The notes under the pieces are model-generated. The model was not told the DNA's origin, searched no databases, and saw only the letters and a program-made list of their open reading frames with translations. Position numbers and translations under genes: made by a program. From NCBI RefSeq assembly GCF_000711735.1, contig NZ_JONL01000002.1, forward strand, positions 186,001-250,000: DNA of 64,000 bases, read 5' to 3'. Shown here in pieces: positions 1 through 10,386 of the stretch (positions are counted from its first letter, which is position 1; every line of letters starts with the position of its first letter). This stretch comes from Maridesulfovibrio frigidus DSM 17176 (lineage in GTDB: Bacteria > Desulfobacterota > Desulfovibrionia > Desulfovibrionales > Desulfovibrionaceae).

Positions 1-2
1 AG

Positions 3-932
3 AAAATTAAATGCGGACAGTACATTCAGGAAGATGGCCCCGACCACCAGTGCAAAGCCGGAACCCCTACAATGGGCGGCCTGCTACTTGGATTCGGAGT
101 ATTGGTTTCCACCCTGCTATGGGCGGACCTTACAAATATTTATGTCTGGCTAACAATTTTCGTGTTTACAGGATTTGGCGCAGTGGGCTTTGTCGATGAT
201 TACATCAAGGTTGTCAGAAAGCATAATAAAGGGCTTTCAGCCATTGCAAAGCTGATAGGACAATTGCTGGTTGCGGGGATTGCAGTATCACTACTTATCA
301 TGCAACCCGCATATTCTACTGAGCTTTCTGTTCCGTTTTTTAAGAATATAACTCCCGATATCGGCTGGTTCTATCTACCGTTCGCGTTATTAGTTCTTAT
401 CGGATCATCCAACGGAGTGAACCTGACAGACGGACTTGATGGCCTAGCCATCGGACCCTCAATTGTCGGGGCGAGCTGTTTTACACTTTTCATTTATGTT
501 GCCGGACATGCAGGAATAGCAAGTTACCTGAATGTAACCCACGTTCCGGGAGTTGGCGAAGTAACCGTTTTTTGCGGAGCATTAGTGGGGGCCGGACTCG
601 GATTCCTCTGGTACAACGCCTACCCCGCTCAGATTTTCATGGGTGATGTAGGTTCGCTCAGTATTGGCGGAGTCTTAGGATTCATCGCGGTACTCGCAAA
701 GCAGGAGCTGCTACTGACCATCGTAGGTGGAGTGTTCGTCTTCGAAACTCTCTCAGTAATTTTACAGGTCGGTTATTTCAAATTCAGTGGCGGGAAAAGA
801 ATTTTCCGTATGGCCCCGCTCCATCATCATTTTGAGCACAAGGGCATTCCTGAATCAAAGATAGTTATAAGATTTTGGATTCTTTCGATATTAATGGCTC
901 TAATGGCTTTAAGCACATTGAAACTCAGGTAG
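3..932 (+). CDS. mraY: MraY, phospho-N-acetylmuramoyl-pentapeptide transferase (5' partial)
   Basis: Integral membrane enzyme that moves phospho-MurNAc-pentapeptide from UDP onto undecaprenyl phosphate to make lipid I. The reading frame is open to the left edge of the window, and the residues before the first ATG (position 72) already match the family (DGP, then KAGTPTMGG), so the gene begins upstream and is cut. Visible signatures are [10 protein letters not shown] with the catalytic aspartates, FMGDVGSL, and the C-terminal [11 protein letters not shown] histidine motif. Multiple hydrophobic segments run throughout. It is followed after 5 bp by murD, within the dcw cluster. Identity is very secure; only the start is missing. 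Confidence 0.97.
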   Translation, partial: KIKCGQYIQEDGPDHQCKAGTPTMGGLLLGFGVLVSTLLWADLTNIYVWLTIFVFTGFGAVGFVDDYIKVVRKHNKGLSAIAKLIGQLLVAGIAVSLLIMQPAYSTELSVPFFKNITPDIGWFYLPFALLVLIGSSNGVNLTDGLDGLAIGPSIVGASCFTLFIYVAGHAGIASYLNVTHVPGVGEVTVFCGALVGAGLGFLWYNAYPAQIFMGDVGSLSIGGVLGFIAVLAKQELLLTIVGGVFVFETLSVILQVGYFKFSGGKRIFRMAPLHHHFEHKGIPESKIVIRFWILSILMALMALSTLKLR

Positions 933-937
933 AGGAA

Positions 938-2242
938 ATGGACAGCGAATTCGTCAAAAAGGTCACTACGACCCGCATGTTTACAGACCGCCTCGCAATT
1001 GTTGCGGGAGCCGGACGCTCAGGGATTGCCGCCGCAAGGTTGCTCCATGCCCTTGGTGCGACTGTGCGCATTGTTGACGAAAACACGAGCCTCACTGAAG
1101 ACATTCTGAAAGGACTTGGACCGAAGGCTGAACTTATGGTCGGCCCTGCGTGTCCCGAGCAATTTGCAGGCGCAGAAGTCATTGTTGTCAGCCCCGGTAT
1201 TCCAGTCAGAAAGATTGTGCCAATGATCGGTGATTTGCCGGAACGCAAAATAATCTCCGAACTTGAGCTAGCTTCATGGTTTGCCGATGAACCGAAAATA
1301 GCCATTACGGGAACCAACGGTAAAACGACAACCACAGCATTGATCACTCATATTCTGGAATATTCCGGCAAGACTGTTTTCGCCGGAGCCAACTACGGCA
1401 CTCCGCTTTCTGAGTATATCCTTGCTAAAGGACAGTCCGATATCCTTGTTCTGGAAGTTTCGAGCTTTCAGCTGCAGAACTGTCATCTATTCAGACCAGA
1501 TGCGGCTATACTGCTCAACATTTCAGCCAACCATCTGGATTACCATTTGGACATGGATGAATACGTCAGTGCGAAGCTTAAAATTTTCGAACGTCAACCA
1601 TCTGATGCTTTGGCTATTTTACCAAAAGCAATGCGCGATGAGCTTAATCCGGCAGAATTTACCAAAGCCACTGTCAAATGGTTTGGCGGAGAAATGTTCA
1701 AAGAGCAGCCAAACCTGCCAGGCAAACATAACCGCTCAAATATTGAAGCGGCATGGCTTGCACTGGAAAAGTTCGGCCTGACCATAGAAGAATTTCAAGC
1801 GGGTCTAGATTCCTTTAAAGGGAAAGCACACCGCATAGACAATATTGGAACCGTGAACGGAGTTACTTTTATTGATGACTCCAAAGGAACCAACCTTGAT
1901 GCGGTTGTTGCCGCACTGGGCAGCTTTAACGCACCAATAAGACTTTTACTCGGCGGTGTTTTTAAAGGCGGAAATGTTGCAGATCTAATTCCGGCAATGA
2001 AAGGAAAGGTCGCAGAAGTAGCAATTTTCGGCGCAGGCAGAGAGCACTTTGAAGCTCCTCTGGCGAATGATTTTAAAATTTCGTGGCATGAGAATCTTGA
2101 AAAGGCTGTAAATGCTCTTTTCGCGAATTCCAGTGAAGGAGATACTATCCTACTCTCCCCCGCCACAGCTAGTTTTGACGCTTACTCAGGATATGTGGCT
2201 AGAGGCAATGATTTCAAACGGATCATGGAGGAACTGTCTTGA
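938..2242 (+). CDS. murD: MurD, UDP-MurNAc-L-alanine:D-glutamate ligase
   Basis: Cytoplasmic ATP-dependent ligase adding D-glutamate to UDP-MurNAc-L-Ala. An N-terminal Rossmann segment (VAGAGRSGIAAARLL) is followed by the Mur ligase P-loop GTNGKTTTT and a C-terminal ligase domain (FIDDSKGTN, then LLSPATASFD). The frame is open from 875, inside mraY, but I place the start at ATG 938, six bases after the mraY stop and preceded by AGAGGA; ATG 977 is an alternative. The length of 434 aa is normal. The 3' end overlaps ftsW by 4 bp, which suggests translational coupling. Confidence 0.95.
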   Translation: MDSEFVKKVTTTRMFTDRLAIVAGAGRSGIAAARLLHALGATVRIVDENTSLTEDILKGLGPKAELMVGPACPEQFAGAEVIVVSPGIPVRKIVPMIGDLPERKIISELELASWFADEPKIAITGTNGKTTTTALITHILEYSGKTVFAGANYGTPLSEYILAKGQSDILVLEVSSFQLQNCHLFRPDAAILLNISANHLDYHLDMDEYVSAKLKIFERQPSDALAILPKAMRDELNPAEFTKATVKWFGGEMFKEQPNLPGKHNRSNIEAAWLALEKFGLTIEEFQAGLDSFKGKAHRIDNIGTVNGVTFIDDSKGTNLDAVVAALGSFNAPIRLLLGGVFKGGNVADLIPAMKGKVAEVAIFGAGREHFEAPLANDFKISWHENLEKAVNALFANSSEGDTILLSPATASFDAYSGYVARGNDFKRIMEELS

Positions 2243-3354
2243 ATAAAAAGAAGACACTATCCGATAAACCGGAACGCTTAGACTACTGGCTCCTTGGCGC
2301 GGCACTATTGCTCGCGTGCTTCGGGCTTATGATGGTCCTTTCTGCCAGTGGCATTATGGCTGAACGGTTTTTCGATGATAAGTACCTGTTTTTCAGAAAA
2401 CAGGCGATCTTCCTGTGCGCCGGTACATTTATGATGTACCTATGTTCGCGCCTGCCCAAAGCCTTTTTCTACAATTTGGTTTACATCTGGCTTATGGCAG
2501 CGTTCGTACTGCTGATGCTCAGTGATTTCACTCCTCTTTCCGTGGCTGCAGGGGGTGCTAAGCGCTGGATTGCATTCGGCCCCATACGCATTCAGCCGCT
2601 TGAGTTTTGTAAGCCAGCGCTGGTGCTTTATCTTGCTTACTTTTTCTCCCGCAAGCAGGACAGAATTAAGTCGTTCAGCATCGGCTTTCTACCGCCATTC
2701 GCCATTACAGGCGCTTTATGCCTTCTACTGATGCTCCAGCCGGACTTCGGTGGATCAGTATTTCTCTGCATGATCTTATTTTTCATGTCCCTTGTAGGCG
2801 GAACACGAATTTCATATCTGCTGACCTCCCTTCTATTCGCAGGGGGCGCAGGTTATCTACTGATTACGAGTTCTCCATACAGACTAAAACGCATGACTGC
2901 TTTCATGGATCCGTTTAAAAGCGCACAAAACGAAGGCTATCAGCTTGTGCAGTCTCTATACGCTTTTGGATCAGGGAATGTTTTCGGCCAAGGACTTGGC
3001 GCAGGTAAACAGAAACTTTTCTTTCTTCCAGAAGCACACAACGATTTTATTATGGCTGTTGTCGGCGAAGAACTTGGATTCATCGGCGTCACGATTGTAA
3101 TGATTGTAATCGGATTTTTGCTCTGGAGAGGCTTTAAAATAGCTTTAGCACAAGAAAACTTGCAAGACAGATTCACAGCTTACGGAATGACCATAATGTT
3201 AGGCCTCGGATTCATTTTGAATCTGGCTGTTGTGATGGGGACGGTTCCTCCGAAAGGAGTTCCAATGCCTTTCGTCAGTTACGGTGGATCAAGCTTAATT
3301 ATTTCATGCATCGCCATTGGCATTCTCCTGAATTTATCCAGGGGGAAAGTATAA
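2239..3354 (+). CDS. ftsW: FtsW, lipid II polymerase of the divisome
   Basis: SEDS-family polytopic membrane glycosyltransferase that polymerises lipid II at the septum with its partner FtsI. About ten hydrophobic segments are visible. Family motifs include KRWI near residue 108, the LQPDFGGS loop, and PFVSYGGSS near the C-terminus. The start is a TTG at 2239 overlapping the murD stop (TTGA); GGAGG lies about 7 bases upstream and no ATG is better placed. The length of 371 aa fits the family. It sits between murD and murG as in many dcw clusters, which favours FtsW over the paralogue RodA. Confidence 0.94.
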   Translation: MNKKKTLSDKPERLDYWLLGAALLLACFGLMMVLSASGIMAERFFDDKYLFFRKQAIFLCAGTFMMYLCSRLPKAFFYNLVYIWLMAAFVLLMLSDFTPLSVAAGGAKRWIAFGPIRIQPLEFCKPALVLYLAYFFSRKQDRIKSFSIGFLPPFAITGALCLLLMLQPDFGGSVFLCMILFFMSLVGGTRISYLLTSLLFAGGAGYLLITSSPYRLKRMTAFMDPFKSAQNEGYQLVQSLYAFGSGNVFGQGLGAGKQKLFFLPEAHNDFIMAVVGEELGFIGVTIVMIVIGFLLWRGFKIALAQENLQDRFTAYGMTIMLGLGFILNLAVVMGTVPPKGVPMPFVSYGGSSLIISCIAIGILLNLSRGKV

Positions 3355-4436
3355 TGCAGCGCGTAATTCTAACTACTGGCGGAACAGGCGGACACGTTTT
3401 TCCAGCTTTGGCTGTTGCAGCCAATATTCAGGAAAAATATCCACAGTGTGAAATCCTTTTCCTTGGGGGTGCAGGGCCGGAAGGTGACATGGTCAAACGT
3501 GCAGACATCACGTTTAAGGATCTTCCTGCCAAAGGGGTTATGGGCGGCGGATTAAAAAGAATTTTCGGATCTTTCTGGATATTTAAAGCATTGGCCTACG
3601 CAATAAAAGAAATCGTCAGCTTTAAGCCTGATGCCATTATAGGATTCGGAGGATACGCAGGATTCAGCCCAGTATTAGCTGGATGGATGCTCGGAGTTCC
3701 CACGGCCATTCATGAGCAAAACAGCATTCCCGGAATATCAAACCGGATACTGGGTAAAGTCGTTAAAACTGTTTTTGCCTCTTTCGAAGATACAAAAGGC
3801 TTTTTCTCCCCAGACAAAGTTGATGTTGTGGGGAACCCTGTTCGCAAAGAAATCATTGATTTTGCGAGCAAAGCAAAGGAAAGAAGTATTCTGGTTTTTG
3901 GTGGAAGTCAGGGAGCACAAGCTATCAATGATGCAATCATTGAAGCGCTTCCACTACTAAAAATGGAAGACATAAATATGCGGCACCAAACTGGCAAAAC
4001 AGACTTCGAAAGGGTCAAAAGCGAGTACAAAAAGGCATCCGTGAATGCACTTGCTGTCTCACCTTTCATATATGATATGTCTGCCGCTTACGCAGAGGCT
4101 CAGCTTGTCGTTTGCAGATCCGGTGCTTCAACAGTTTTCGAAATAGCGGCAGCAGGCAAACCAGCGATTTTCATCCCGTATCCGCATGCTACGCATGATC
4201 ATCAAACTGGAAACGCTCAGCACCTTGAAAAAATCGGGGCCGCAATAGTTATTCCGCAAAATGAACTAACAGGTAAAAAACTGGCTCATCAAATAATGAA
4301 CTTACTTAGAGACGAAGACGCTCTCGATAAAATGGGGAATCAAGCACTTAAATTTGCACGCCCCGAAGCCGCATCCGCAATAGTGAGCGGCTTAGAAGTA
4401 ATTATTCGCATGAAAAAAACGGGAGGTTTGGCATGA
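3354..4436 (+). CDS. murG: MurG, lipid II-forming GlcNAc transferase
   Basis: Peripheral membrane GT28 glycosyltransferase converting lipid I to lipid II using UDP-GlcNAc. The N-terminus carries [16 protein letters not shown], the first G-loop. GGYAGFSP and HEQNSIPG follow, and the C-terminal half has the UDP-GlcNAc site [11 protein letters not shown] and [24 protein letters not shown] take ATG 3354, whose A is the last base of the ftsW stop (TAATG), with AGGGGGA upstream; the frame extends further 5' but only as an ftsW shadow. The length is 360 aa. It overlaps murC by 4 bp (ATGA). Confidence 0.96.
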   Translation: MQRVILTTGGTGGHVFPALAVAANIQEKYPQCEILFLGGAGPEGDMVKRADITFKDLPAKGVMGGGLKRIFGSFWIFKALAYAIKEIVSFKPDAIIGFGGYAGFSPVLAGWMLGVPTAIHEQNSIPGISNRILGKVVKTVFASFEDTKGFFSPDKVDVVGNPVRKEIIDFASKAKERSILVFGGSQGAQAINDAIIEALPLLKMEDINMRHQTGKTDFERVKSEYKKASVNALAVSPFIYDMSAAYAEAQLVVCRSGASTVFEIAAAGKPAIFIPYPHATHDHQTGNAQHLEKIGAAIVIPQNELTGKKLAHQIMNLLRDEDALDKMGNQALKFARPEAASAIVSGLEVIIRMKKTGGLA

Positions 4437-5923
4437 TCGCAGCAGAAGGACCTAGTGTACCAGCACACATGGACAAAGCATGTCCCATTATGCGCAGTAG
4501 AGTCGGCACCATTCATATGATAGGAATCGGCGGTTCCGGCATGAGCGGAATTGCTGAAGTTCTGATCAACATGGGCTTTACCGTTACAGGATCGGATTTA
4601 GCGGCGGGAGATCCCGTTAAACGTCTCCTTAAAATTGGAGCACAAATTTTTATCGGGCACGGTGCGGAAAACGTCACCGATGCTGATGTTGTGGTCAAGT
4701 CTACAGCAATTTCAGACGACAACCCTGAGATTGTTAAAGCTAGGGAACTTGGAATTCCGATTATTCCAAGAGCGGAAATGCTAGCCGAACTGATGCGCCT
4801 CCGCACAGGGATAGCTATTGCCGGAACCCATGGTAAAACAACGACCACCTCACTGCTCGCTACAATATTTACAGAAGCCGAGCTGGATCCTACCGTTATC
4901 ATCGGCGGGAAACTGAACACTTTCGGCAGCAATGCACGCCTTGGCGAAGGGCAGTTCCTTATTGCCGAAGCTGATGAGTCTGACGGATCTTTTCTTTGCC
5001 TGTCCCCGATCATCACTGTTGTCACTAACATTGATATGGATCACATGGACTTTTACAAAGATCAGGATGCCATCGACAACTCATTCAGACAGTTTATGAA
5101 TTCCATTCCATTCTACGGAATGAACATAGTCTGCGGAGATGATCCCGGGGTTAAAAGGCTTCTGCCATCTATCAAGAGACCTTGTATGTCATACGGTTTT
5201 GAAAAGCAGAATAGGCTTAGAGCAGAGATTTTGTCCTGTGAAGTTCGTAGCCTGTTTAAAGTTTTCCTTGATGATGAATTACTAGGTGAAGTTTCACTAG
5301 CTCAACCCGGCAAGCACAATGTGCTGAATGCTCTGGGTGCAATCGGCGTTGCTCTTGAGACTGGTATTGACAAAAAAGCAATTCTGGAAGGGCTCTCGAA
5401 CTTCATGGGAGTCGGGCGCAGATTTGAGAAGAAAGGCGAATGCAAAGGGATTCTGGTTATTGATGATTACGGACACCATCCGGCAGAAATCAAAGCAACC
5501 ATTGAGACAGCAAAGGCTTGTTACCCGACCAGAAGATTGGTTATAGCATTTCAGCCGCACAGATTTACCCGCACGCAAGCTCTCTTCGGAGACTTCTGCA
5601 AAACTTTCGAATTGGCTGACGAGCTCTTGTTAACAGAAATTTACCCAGCTTCTGAATCACCGATTCCAGGCGTGAACGGAATGTCTTTGGCGCAAGGAAT
5701 CAGACAGGTCAGCTCTACGAAAGTACGTTTTTACCCTGACTTTGAAATGATGGAAAATGAACTGCCTAAAATCCTTAAAGCAGGTGACGTTTTTATCACT
5801 CAGGGAGCAGGTTCGGTTTATCGCATCGGCGAAAACTTTTTGAAACATCTAGAAAAAGGATCTGGAGACAGCTCAACTTCCACTTCTGAAACCACAAACT
5901 CGGAAACAGTTACTTCGCTGTAA
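4433..5923 (+). CDS. murC: MurC, UDP-MurNAc:L-alanine ligase
   Basis: Adds the first amino acid, L-alanine, to UDP-MurNAc in the cytoplasm. The Rossmann-type start [17 protein letters not shown] sits near residue 28, the P-loop [13 protein letters not shown] near residue 126, and the central motifs EADESDGSF and [13 protein letters not shown] later. ATG 4433 overlaps the murG stop and has GGAGG upstream. This leaves about 25 residues ahead of the core, slightly longer than usual; an internal ATG at 4466 or 4490 would also work. The C-terminus is a Ser/Thr-rich tail of about 20 residues. The length is 496 aa. Confidence 0.95.
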   Translation: MIAAEGPSVPAHMDKACPIMRSRVGTIHMIGIGGSGMSGIAEVLINMGFTVTGSDLAAGDPVKRLLKIGAQIFIGHGAENVTDADVVVKSTAISDDNPEIVKARELGIPIIPRAEMLAELMRLRTGIAIAGTHGKTTTTSLLATIFTEAELDPTVIIGGKLNTFGSNARLGEGQFLIAEADESDGSFLCLSPIITVVTNIDMDHMDFYKDQDAIDNSFRQFMNSIPFYGMNIVCGDDPGVKRLLPSIKRPCMSYGFEKQNRLRAEILSCEVRSLFKVFLDDELLGEVSLAQPGKHNVLNALGAIGVALETGIDKKAILEGLSNFMGVGRRFEKKGECKGILVIDDYGHHPAEIKATIETAKACYPTRRLVIAFQPHRFTRTQALFGDFCKTFELADELLLTEIYPASESPIPGVNGMSLAQGIRQVSSTKVRFYPDFEMMENELPKILKAGDVFITQGAGSVYRIGENFLKHLEKGSGDSSTSTSETTNSETVTSL

Positions 5924-5951
5924 AGCGATAAGTAATGGCAAAGGAAAAGTA

Positions 5952-6839
5952 ATGATGCTTGAATTACTTCACGAACCGAAAATGGCAGACCTTACCTCTT
6001 TAGGTATAGGCGGAACTGCCAGAGCTCTTGCAAAAGTGCGGGACGAAGCGGGATTAGAAGAACTGTCTATCTTTCATGAGAAAGAAGCAGTAGGTCTTAT
6101 CGCTATCGGTGAAGGAAGTAATATGCTCGCAGCAGATGGCAAACTTAACTACGCCTTCGTGAATGTGGATCTTGCAAATAAGGTTGCACCTGAATTTTCT
6201 GAGGATGATACTCGTGACATTACCGTCAGAGTTTCGGCAGACACAAGACTTCCAGGATTGCTAGCTTTCCTCATACGAAACGGTCTAAGTGGAATGGAAG
6301 GTCTAGCGGGGATTCCGGGATCAGTGGGCGGAAGCATTGCGATGAACGCTGGATCCTACGGAACCGACATTGCCGCGTCCATAACTAAAGCAAGGCTATG
6401 GACTCCCAGTAAAGGTCTGTTCTGGATGAATGTTGACGAGATGGATTTTGGTTACAGGCACTTTTCTGCCGGAACAGATGAGTTCACCTTGGTATGGGAG
6501 GCTGAATTCAAGTTCAACAGATCTACCGAAGATGAAGTTAAAAAGAATGTTCAGGATGTTTTCGCTAAAAAGAAAAGTTCACAGCCTGTTTTAGAGAAAA
6601 CCGCGGGTTGTGTTTTCAAGAATCCAGAAGGACATAGCGCGGGCAAACTTCTCGATGATGCCGGATTCAAGGGTAAAACCATCGGCGGTATGGCTTTCTC
6701 GGAAATGCATGCAAATTTCTTGGTTAATAAAGGAAGTGGGACAGGGGCTGAAGCCTTGGAACTGTTGGATATGGCCACAGAAGCCGTTTTGAAAAAGTTC
6801 GGTGTAACCCTTGAGTCGGAGGTAATAATACTACAATGA
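5952..6839 (+). CDS. murB: MurB, UDP-N-acetylenolpyruvoylglucosamine reductase
   Basis: FAD-dependent, NADPH-using reductase that makes UDP-MurNAc. FAD-binding features are TSLGIGGTA near residue 15, GEGSNML near 53 and GLAGIPGSVGGSIAMNAGSYG near 120. At the site where most MurB enzymes have the catalytic proton-donor serine (G-S-x-F-K-N-P) this protein has Cys220 (AGCVFKNP). That substitution occurs in some MurB lineages, so activity is still expected. The gene is 295 aa, preceded by AAAGGAAA, and overlaps ftsQ by 4 bp. The start could be either of the tandem ATGs at 5952 and 5955. Confidence 0.94.
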   Translation: MMLELLHEPKMADLTSLGIGGTARALAKVRDEAGLEELSIFHEKEAVGLIAIGEGSNMLAADGKLNYAFVNVDLANKVAPEFSEDDTRDITVRVSADTRLPGLLAFLIRNGLSGMEGLAGIPGSVGGSIAMNAGSYGTDIAASITKARLWTPSKGLFWMNVDEMDFGYRHFSAGTDEFTLVWEAEFKFNRSTEDEVKKNVQDVFAKKKSSQPVLEKTAGCVFKNPEGHSAGKLLDDAGFKGKTIGGMAFSEMHANFLVNKGSGTGAEALELLDMATEAVLKKFGVTLESEVIILQ

Positions 6840-7702
6840 GCGTTGTTAAATTAAGCAAAAGCCGTCTCAACCTGAATCACGTGGACAGGAAAAAACGGGG
6901 CCGCAATGTCAACAAGATGCGCAATAATCCGTCTCGCCCGCTTTCAGAAGTGCTTTCAGGAATGTTCCGTACGACATGCATTTCGTCAGTATGCTTACTT
7001 ATGCTCGCAGTCCTAGGACTTGGATGCCTTGCCGGATATCGTTGGCTGACAGCTCACCCCTACTTTGCTCTGCAAGATATCAAAGTAACAGGCAACCATC
7101 GTTTAACTTACGGTGAGATCCTCGGCATTTCGGATGTTGGACTGAATAAAAATAGTCTGGCCGTTAATATCGGAGATGTAGAAAGCAGACTCAGCGCTAA
7201 CAACTGGATTAAATCCGCAGCTGTAAAGCGCGAATTGCCGGGAAGTCTGTTCATACATGTGCGGGAGAAATCACCGCAATTCATGGTCAGACAAAGTGAC
7301 AAACTTTTCTATTGCGACAGTTCTGGGGAACTAATCGCACCCGTAGCACCGGGAAAATTCGCCTCATTGCCTTTTTTAAACATTGAGTCGGATGCTATGG
7401 AGAAGGCTGAAATACTGCCTAAATTTATGGCTGTGCTGAGCAGAAGAGAGCTTCCTTTTGATCCTGGTCAAATTGCATGGATCGACATTAAAGGCGGCAA
7501 CAGGATGGAAATTTTTATGGACAACTTAGGCCTGACGGTACGGCTGGAGTTGAACAACTGGCAAGAACAGCTTTCACACCTGAACACCGTTTGGAACGAC
7601 CTCAAACACAGGGGAGAGTTCAGGAATGTTGCGACAATATCAGTCGGAAAAGGTAGAGTCTGGGTTGAAAAAAAGACTCCCGGCATGAGCACATCGCAAT
7701 GA
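6836..7702 (+). CDS. ftsQ: FtsQ, divisome bitopic membrane protein
   Basis: Scaffold protein of the divisome linking cytoplasmic and periplasmic division proteins. It has a basic cytoplasmic tail of about 45 residues, one membrane segment (about residues 47-68, SSVCLLMLAVLGLGCLAGY), then a periplasmic POTRA domain beginning ALQDIKVTGNHRLTYGEIL and the FtsQ core (VKRELPGSLFIHVREKSP). The length is 288 aa. ATG 6836 overlaps the murB stop, and a GGAGG lies about 13 bases upstream. No ddl gene sits between murB and ftsQ, unlike in many gammaproteobacteria. Confidence 0.92.
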   Translation: MSVVKLSKSRLNLNHVDRKKRGRNVNKMRNNPSRPLSEVLSGMFRTTCISSVCLLMLAVLGLGCLAGYRWLTAHPYFALQDIKVTGNHRLTYGEILGISDVGLNKNSLAVNIGDVESRLSANNWIKSAAVKRELPGSLFIHVREKSPQFMVRQSDKLFYCDSSGELIAPVAPGKFASLPFLNIESDAMEKAEILPKFMAVLSRRELPFDPGQIAWIDIKGGNRMEIFMDNLGLTVRLELNNWQEQLSHLNTVWNDLKHRGEFRNVATISVGKGRVWVEKKTPGMSTSQ

Positions 7703-7741
7703 GAAATGTCCCTATATTTAAGATGATGAGGAGAAAAGAGT

Positions 7742-8971
7742 ATGGCCAAATCTGATCTGATAGTCGGTCTCGACGTAGGCACCACCAAGATATGTGCTGT
7801 GGTTGGAGAAGCCACTGCGGACGGTGTTGACATCGTCGGTATCGGCACTGCGCCTTCTACAGGCCTTCGTAAAGGAGTTGTAGTCAATATCGAGCAAACA
7901 GTGCAGTCCATCAAAAAAGCTCTTGAAGAAGCTGAGCTGATGGCTGGCTGTGAAATCCGCTCAGTATACGCAGGTATCGCCGGAAGCCACATCAAAGGCT
8001 TTAACAGCCACGGAGTCATTGCTGTTAAAGGCGGAGAAGTAACTCAAAAAGATGTGGATAGAGTAATTGACGCGGCTAAAGCCGTAGCTATCCCACTCGA
8101 CAGAGAAGTCATTCACACTCTGCCGCAAGAATTTATAGTCGACGACCAACGCGGCATTGCTGACCCACTTGGTATGGCTGGCGTTCGCCTTGAAGTTAAA
8201 GTGCACATCGTAACAGGTGCAGTAACTTCTGCTCAGAATATCATTAGATCATGTCACCGTTCGGGGCTGGATGTTTCTGACATCGTTCTCGAATCCTTGG
8301 CATCAAGCAAGGCTGTTCTTTCTGAAGAAGAAAGAGAAATCGGCGTTGCAATCATTGATATCGGAGGCGGCACAACTGATCTCGCAATTTTTGCTAACGA
8401 CTCAATTAAGCACACCTCGGTTATAGCTCTGGGGGGCAATAACCTGACCAATGATATTGCTTTCGGCCTTAGAACTCCTATGGGTTCAGCTGAGCAGATC
8501 AAAGTTAAATACGGAACAGCTCTGACAGATCTCGTCACAAATGATGAGACAATCGAAGTACCTTCTGTTGGTGGGCGTGATCACCGCAAAATGTCTAAAC
8601 GCGTACTTGCTGAAATATGTGAGCCTCGTTGTGAAGAAATTATTGCACTTGTTGATCAGGAATTAGTTCGTAGCGGTTACAAGAACCTGATTGCTGCAGG
8701 TGTAGTGCTCACGGGGGGGACTTCACTTGTAGACGGTATGCAGGAGCTTGCTGAACAAGTCTTCGACTTGCCAGTACGCATCGGCTACCCGGCTGGGATC
8801 GGCGGTCTCAAAGACGTTGTTCACAGTCCGAAATATGCAACAGCAGTAGGTCTTCTTATGTACGGAGCAGAAAAAGAAGGCAGTTCTGAACAGGTTTTCC
8901 GTATTCGCGACGAAAATGTTTTCAACCGCATTCTGGGCAGGATGCGTAAATGGTTCTCCGACATAGCTTAG
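7742..8971 (+). CDS. ftsA: FtsA, actin-like FtsZ membrane tether
   Basis: Actin-fold ATPase that anchors FtsZ to the inner membrane and recruits later division proteins. The phosphate-1 motif VGLDVGTTKICAVVGE starts near residue 8, phosphate-2 is IDIGGGTTDLAIF near residue 204, and the adenosine motif is VLTGGTSLVDGM near residue 322. The C-terminus (ILGRMRKWFSDI) is a plausible amphipathic membrane-targeting helix. The length is 409 aa. GAGGAG lies just upstream of ATG 7742. It directly precedes ftsZ with an 81-bp gap. Confidence 0.96.
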   Translation: MAKSDLIVGLDVGTTKICAVVGEATADGVDIVGIGTAPSTGLRKGVVVNIEQTVQSIKKALEEAELMAGCEIRSVYAGIAGSHIKGFNSHGVIAVKGGEVTQKDVDRVIDAAKAVAIPLDREVIHTLPQEFIVDDQRGIADPLGMAGVRLEVKVHIVTGAVTSAQNIIRSCHRSGLDVSDIVLESLASSKAVLSEEEREIGVAIIDIGGGTTDLAIFANDSIKHTSVIALGGNNLTNDIAFGLRTPMGSAEQIKVKYGTALTDLVTNDETIEVPSVGGRDHRKMSKRVLAEICEPRCEEIIALVDQELVRSGYKNLIAAGVVLTGGTSLVDGMQELAEQVFDLPVRIGYPAGIGGLKDVVHSPKYATAVGLLMYGAEKEGSSEQVFRIRDENVFNRILGRMRKWFSDIA

Positions 8972-9052
8972 TCACGGCTGTTTCGGTGAAGGCTTTCCCG
9001 GACTCGATCACCGGGAATTCAAATTAATGGAAGCTTAACAGGGGAAGGAAAA

Positions 9053-10318
9053 ATGATGATGGATTACATGGAAATCGAAAACGACGGTCATGCTAAGATT
9101 AAGGTAATCGGTTGTGGTGGTGGTGGCGGTAATGCTATCAACAACATGATTCAGTCCGCTTTAACTGGTGTGCGCTTTATTGCTGCAAATACAGATGTTC
9201 AGGATATCAACAAATCTCTTGCAGAATACAAAATTCAGCTAGGCGACCAATTGACCAAAGGTCTTGGAGCCGGAGCTAATCCAGATATCGGTAAAAATGC
9301 GGCCCTCGAAAGCATCGACCAGATTCGCGAACTTGTCAGCGATTGTGATATGGTTTTCGTTACTGCCGGCATGGGCGGCGGAACCGGAACAGGCGCGGCC
9401 CCAGTAATCGCTCAGATTGCTAAAGAAGCTGGGGCACTTACCGTAGCTGTCGTTACCAAGCCATTTTATTTCGAAGGCAAACGTCGTCTTCTTCAAGCTG
9501 AAAAAGGCATTGAAGAACTCAAAAACGTTGTCGATTCAATTATTACTATTCCTAATGACCGACTCTTGCAGCTCGCAGCTAAAAAAGCAGCTTTCTCTGA
9601 AATGCTGAAAAAGGCTGATGAAGTGCTCTACTACGGTGTTAAGGGTATTGCAGACCTCATTACAGTTCACGGTTTAATCAACCTTGACTTCGCTGATGTT
9701 CAGGCTGTTATGTCCAGCTCCGGTCTTGCTCTCATGGGAACAGGAATCGCTCGCGGCGAAAACAGAGCACGTGAAGCAGCAATGAAAGCTATCACATCAC
9801 CTCTACTCGAAGATGTTTCAATTGATGGCGCAAAAGGCGTACTCATCAACATTACATGTTCACCTGACATGACCATCGATGAAGTAAGTGAAGCAGCTAA
9901 TATTATTTATGAAGAAGCTCACGAAGATGCTCAGATTTTCTTCGGGACTGTATTTGACCCAGATGTAGGTGATGAAATGCGTATCACCGTTATTGCAACC
10001 GGAATCGAAGATGTGAATCAGATTCCTGCTCAGCCTGTAGTCGAAATGGGACAGCCGAAACGTTCTAACCTGACTCCTAGAGGCATGGCTTCAAAGCAAG
10101 TTGACCACAATAATGTAAGACATCTTGGAAATGCTCATTCCGAGGAAGATCGCTCTATTCCTGCTTACCTACGCGCTGGTGCTAAACCTGCCGAAGCAGC
10201 GGGAAATCCTGAACCTGCACAGGTTAAATCTGCAGCAAATTCAGGTGGAGAAGAATTCATATTCCACGATGATGACGATTTTGAAGTTCCTACTTTCATT
10301 CGCAAACAGGCTGACTAA
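9053..10318 (+). CDS. ftsZ: FtsZ, tubulin-like division GTPase
   Basis: Polymerising GTPase that forms the cytokinetic Z ring. [16 protein letters not shown] is at the N-terminus, the tubulin signature [13 protein letters not shown] near residue 105, and the T7 loop NLDFADV near residue 208. A variable linker follows from about residue 320, and the protein ends with the conserved C-terminal peptide [11 protein letters not shown] that binds FtsA. The length is 421 aa. Three ATG codons lie near the start; 9053 follows AGGGGAAGGA at good spacing. No terminator is evident before the radical SAM gene 68 bp downstream. Confidence 0.98.
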   Translation: MMMDYMEIENDGHAKIKVIGCGGGGGNAINNMIQSALTGVRFIAANTDVQDINKSLAEYKIQLGDQLTKGLGAGANPDIGKNAALESIDQIRELVSDCDMVFVTAGMGGGTGTGAAPVIAQIAKEAGALTVAVVTKPFYFEGKRRLLQAEKGIEELKNVVDSIITIPNDRLLQLAAKKAAFSEMLKKADEVLYYGVKGIADLITVHGLINLDFADVQAVMSSSGLALMGTGIARGENRAREAAMKAITSPLLEDVSIDGAKGVLINITCSPDMTIDEVSEAANIIYEEAHEDAQIFFGTVFDPDVGDEMRITVIATGIEDVNQIPAQPVVEMGQPKRSNLTPRGMASKQVDHNNVRHLGNAHSEEDRSIPAYLRAGAKPAEAAGNPEPAQVKSAANSGGEEFIFHDDDDFEVPTFIRKQAD

Positions 10319-10386
10319 TCCTGCTTGCATATGAATATTAATATGGAATCAGCTCGATTAAAACAAGCCGCCCTGGAACCTGCTCT

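Noticed and set aside
4513-5031. Long antisense frame inside murC
   Set aside because: It lies wholly within a strongly supported gene, with no ribosome site and a low-complexity Ser/Thr/Pro translation. Similar antisense frames at 7468-8019, 15183-15710, 18696-19256, 47029-47553 and 59339-60010 were rejected for the same reason.
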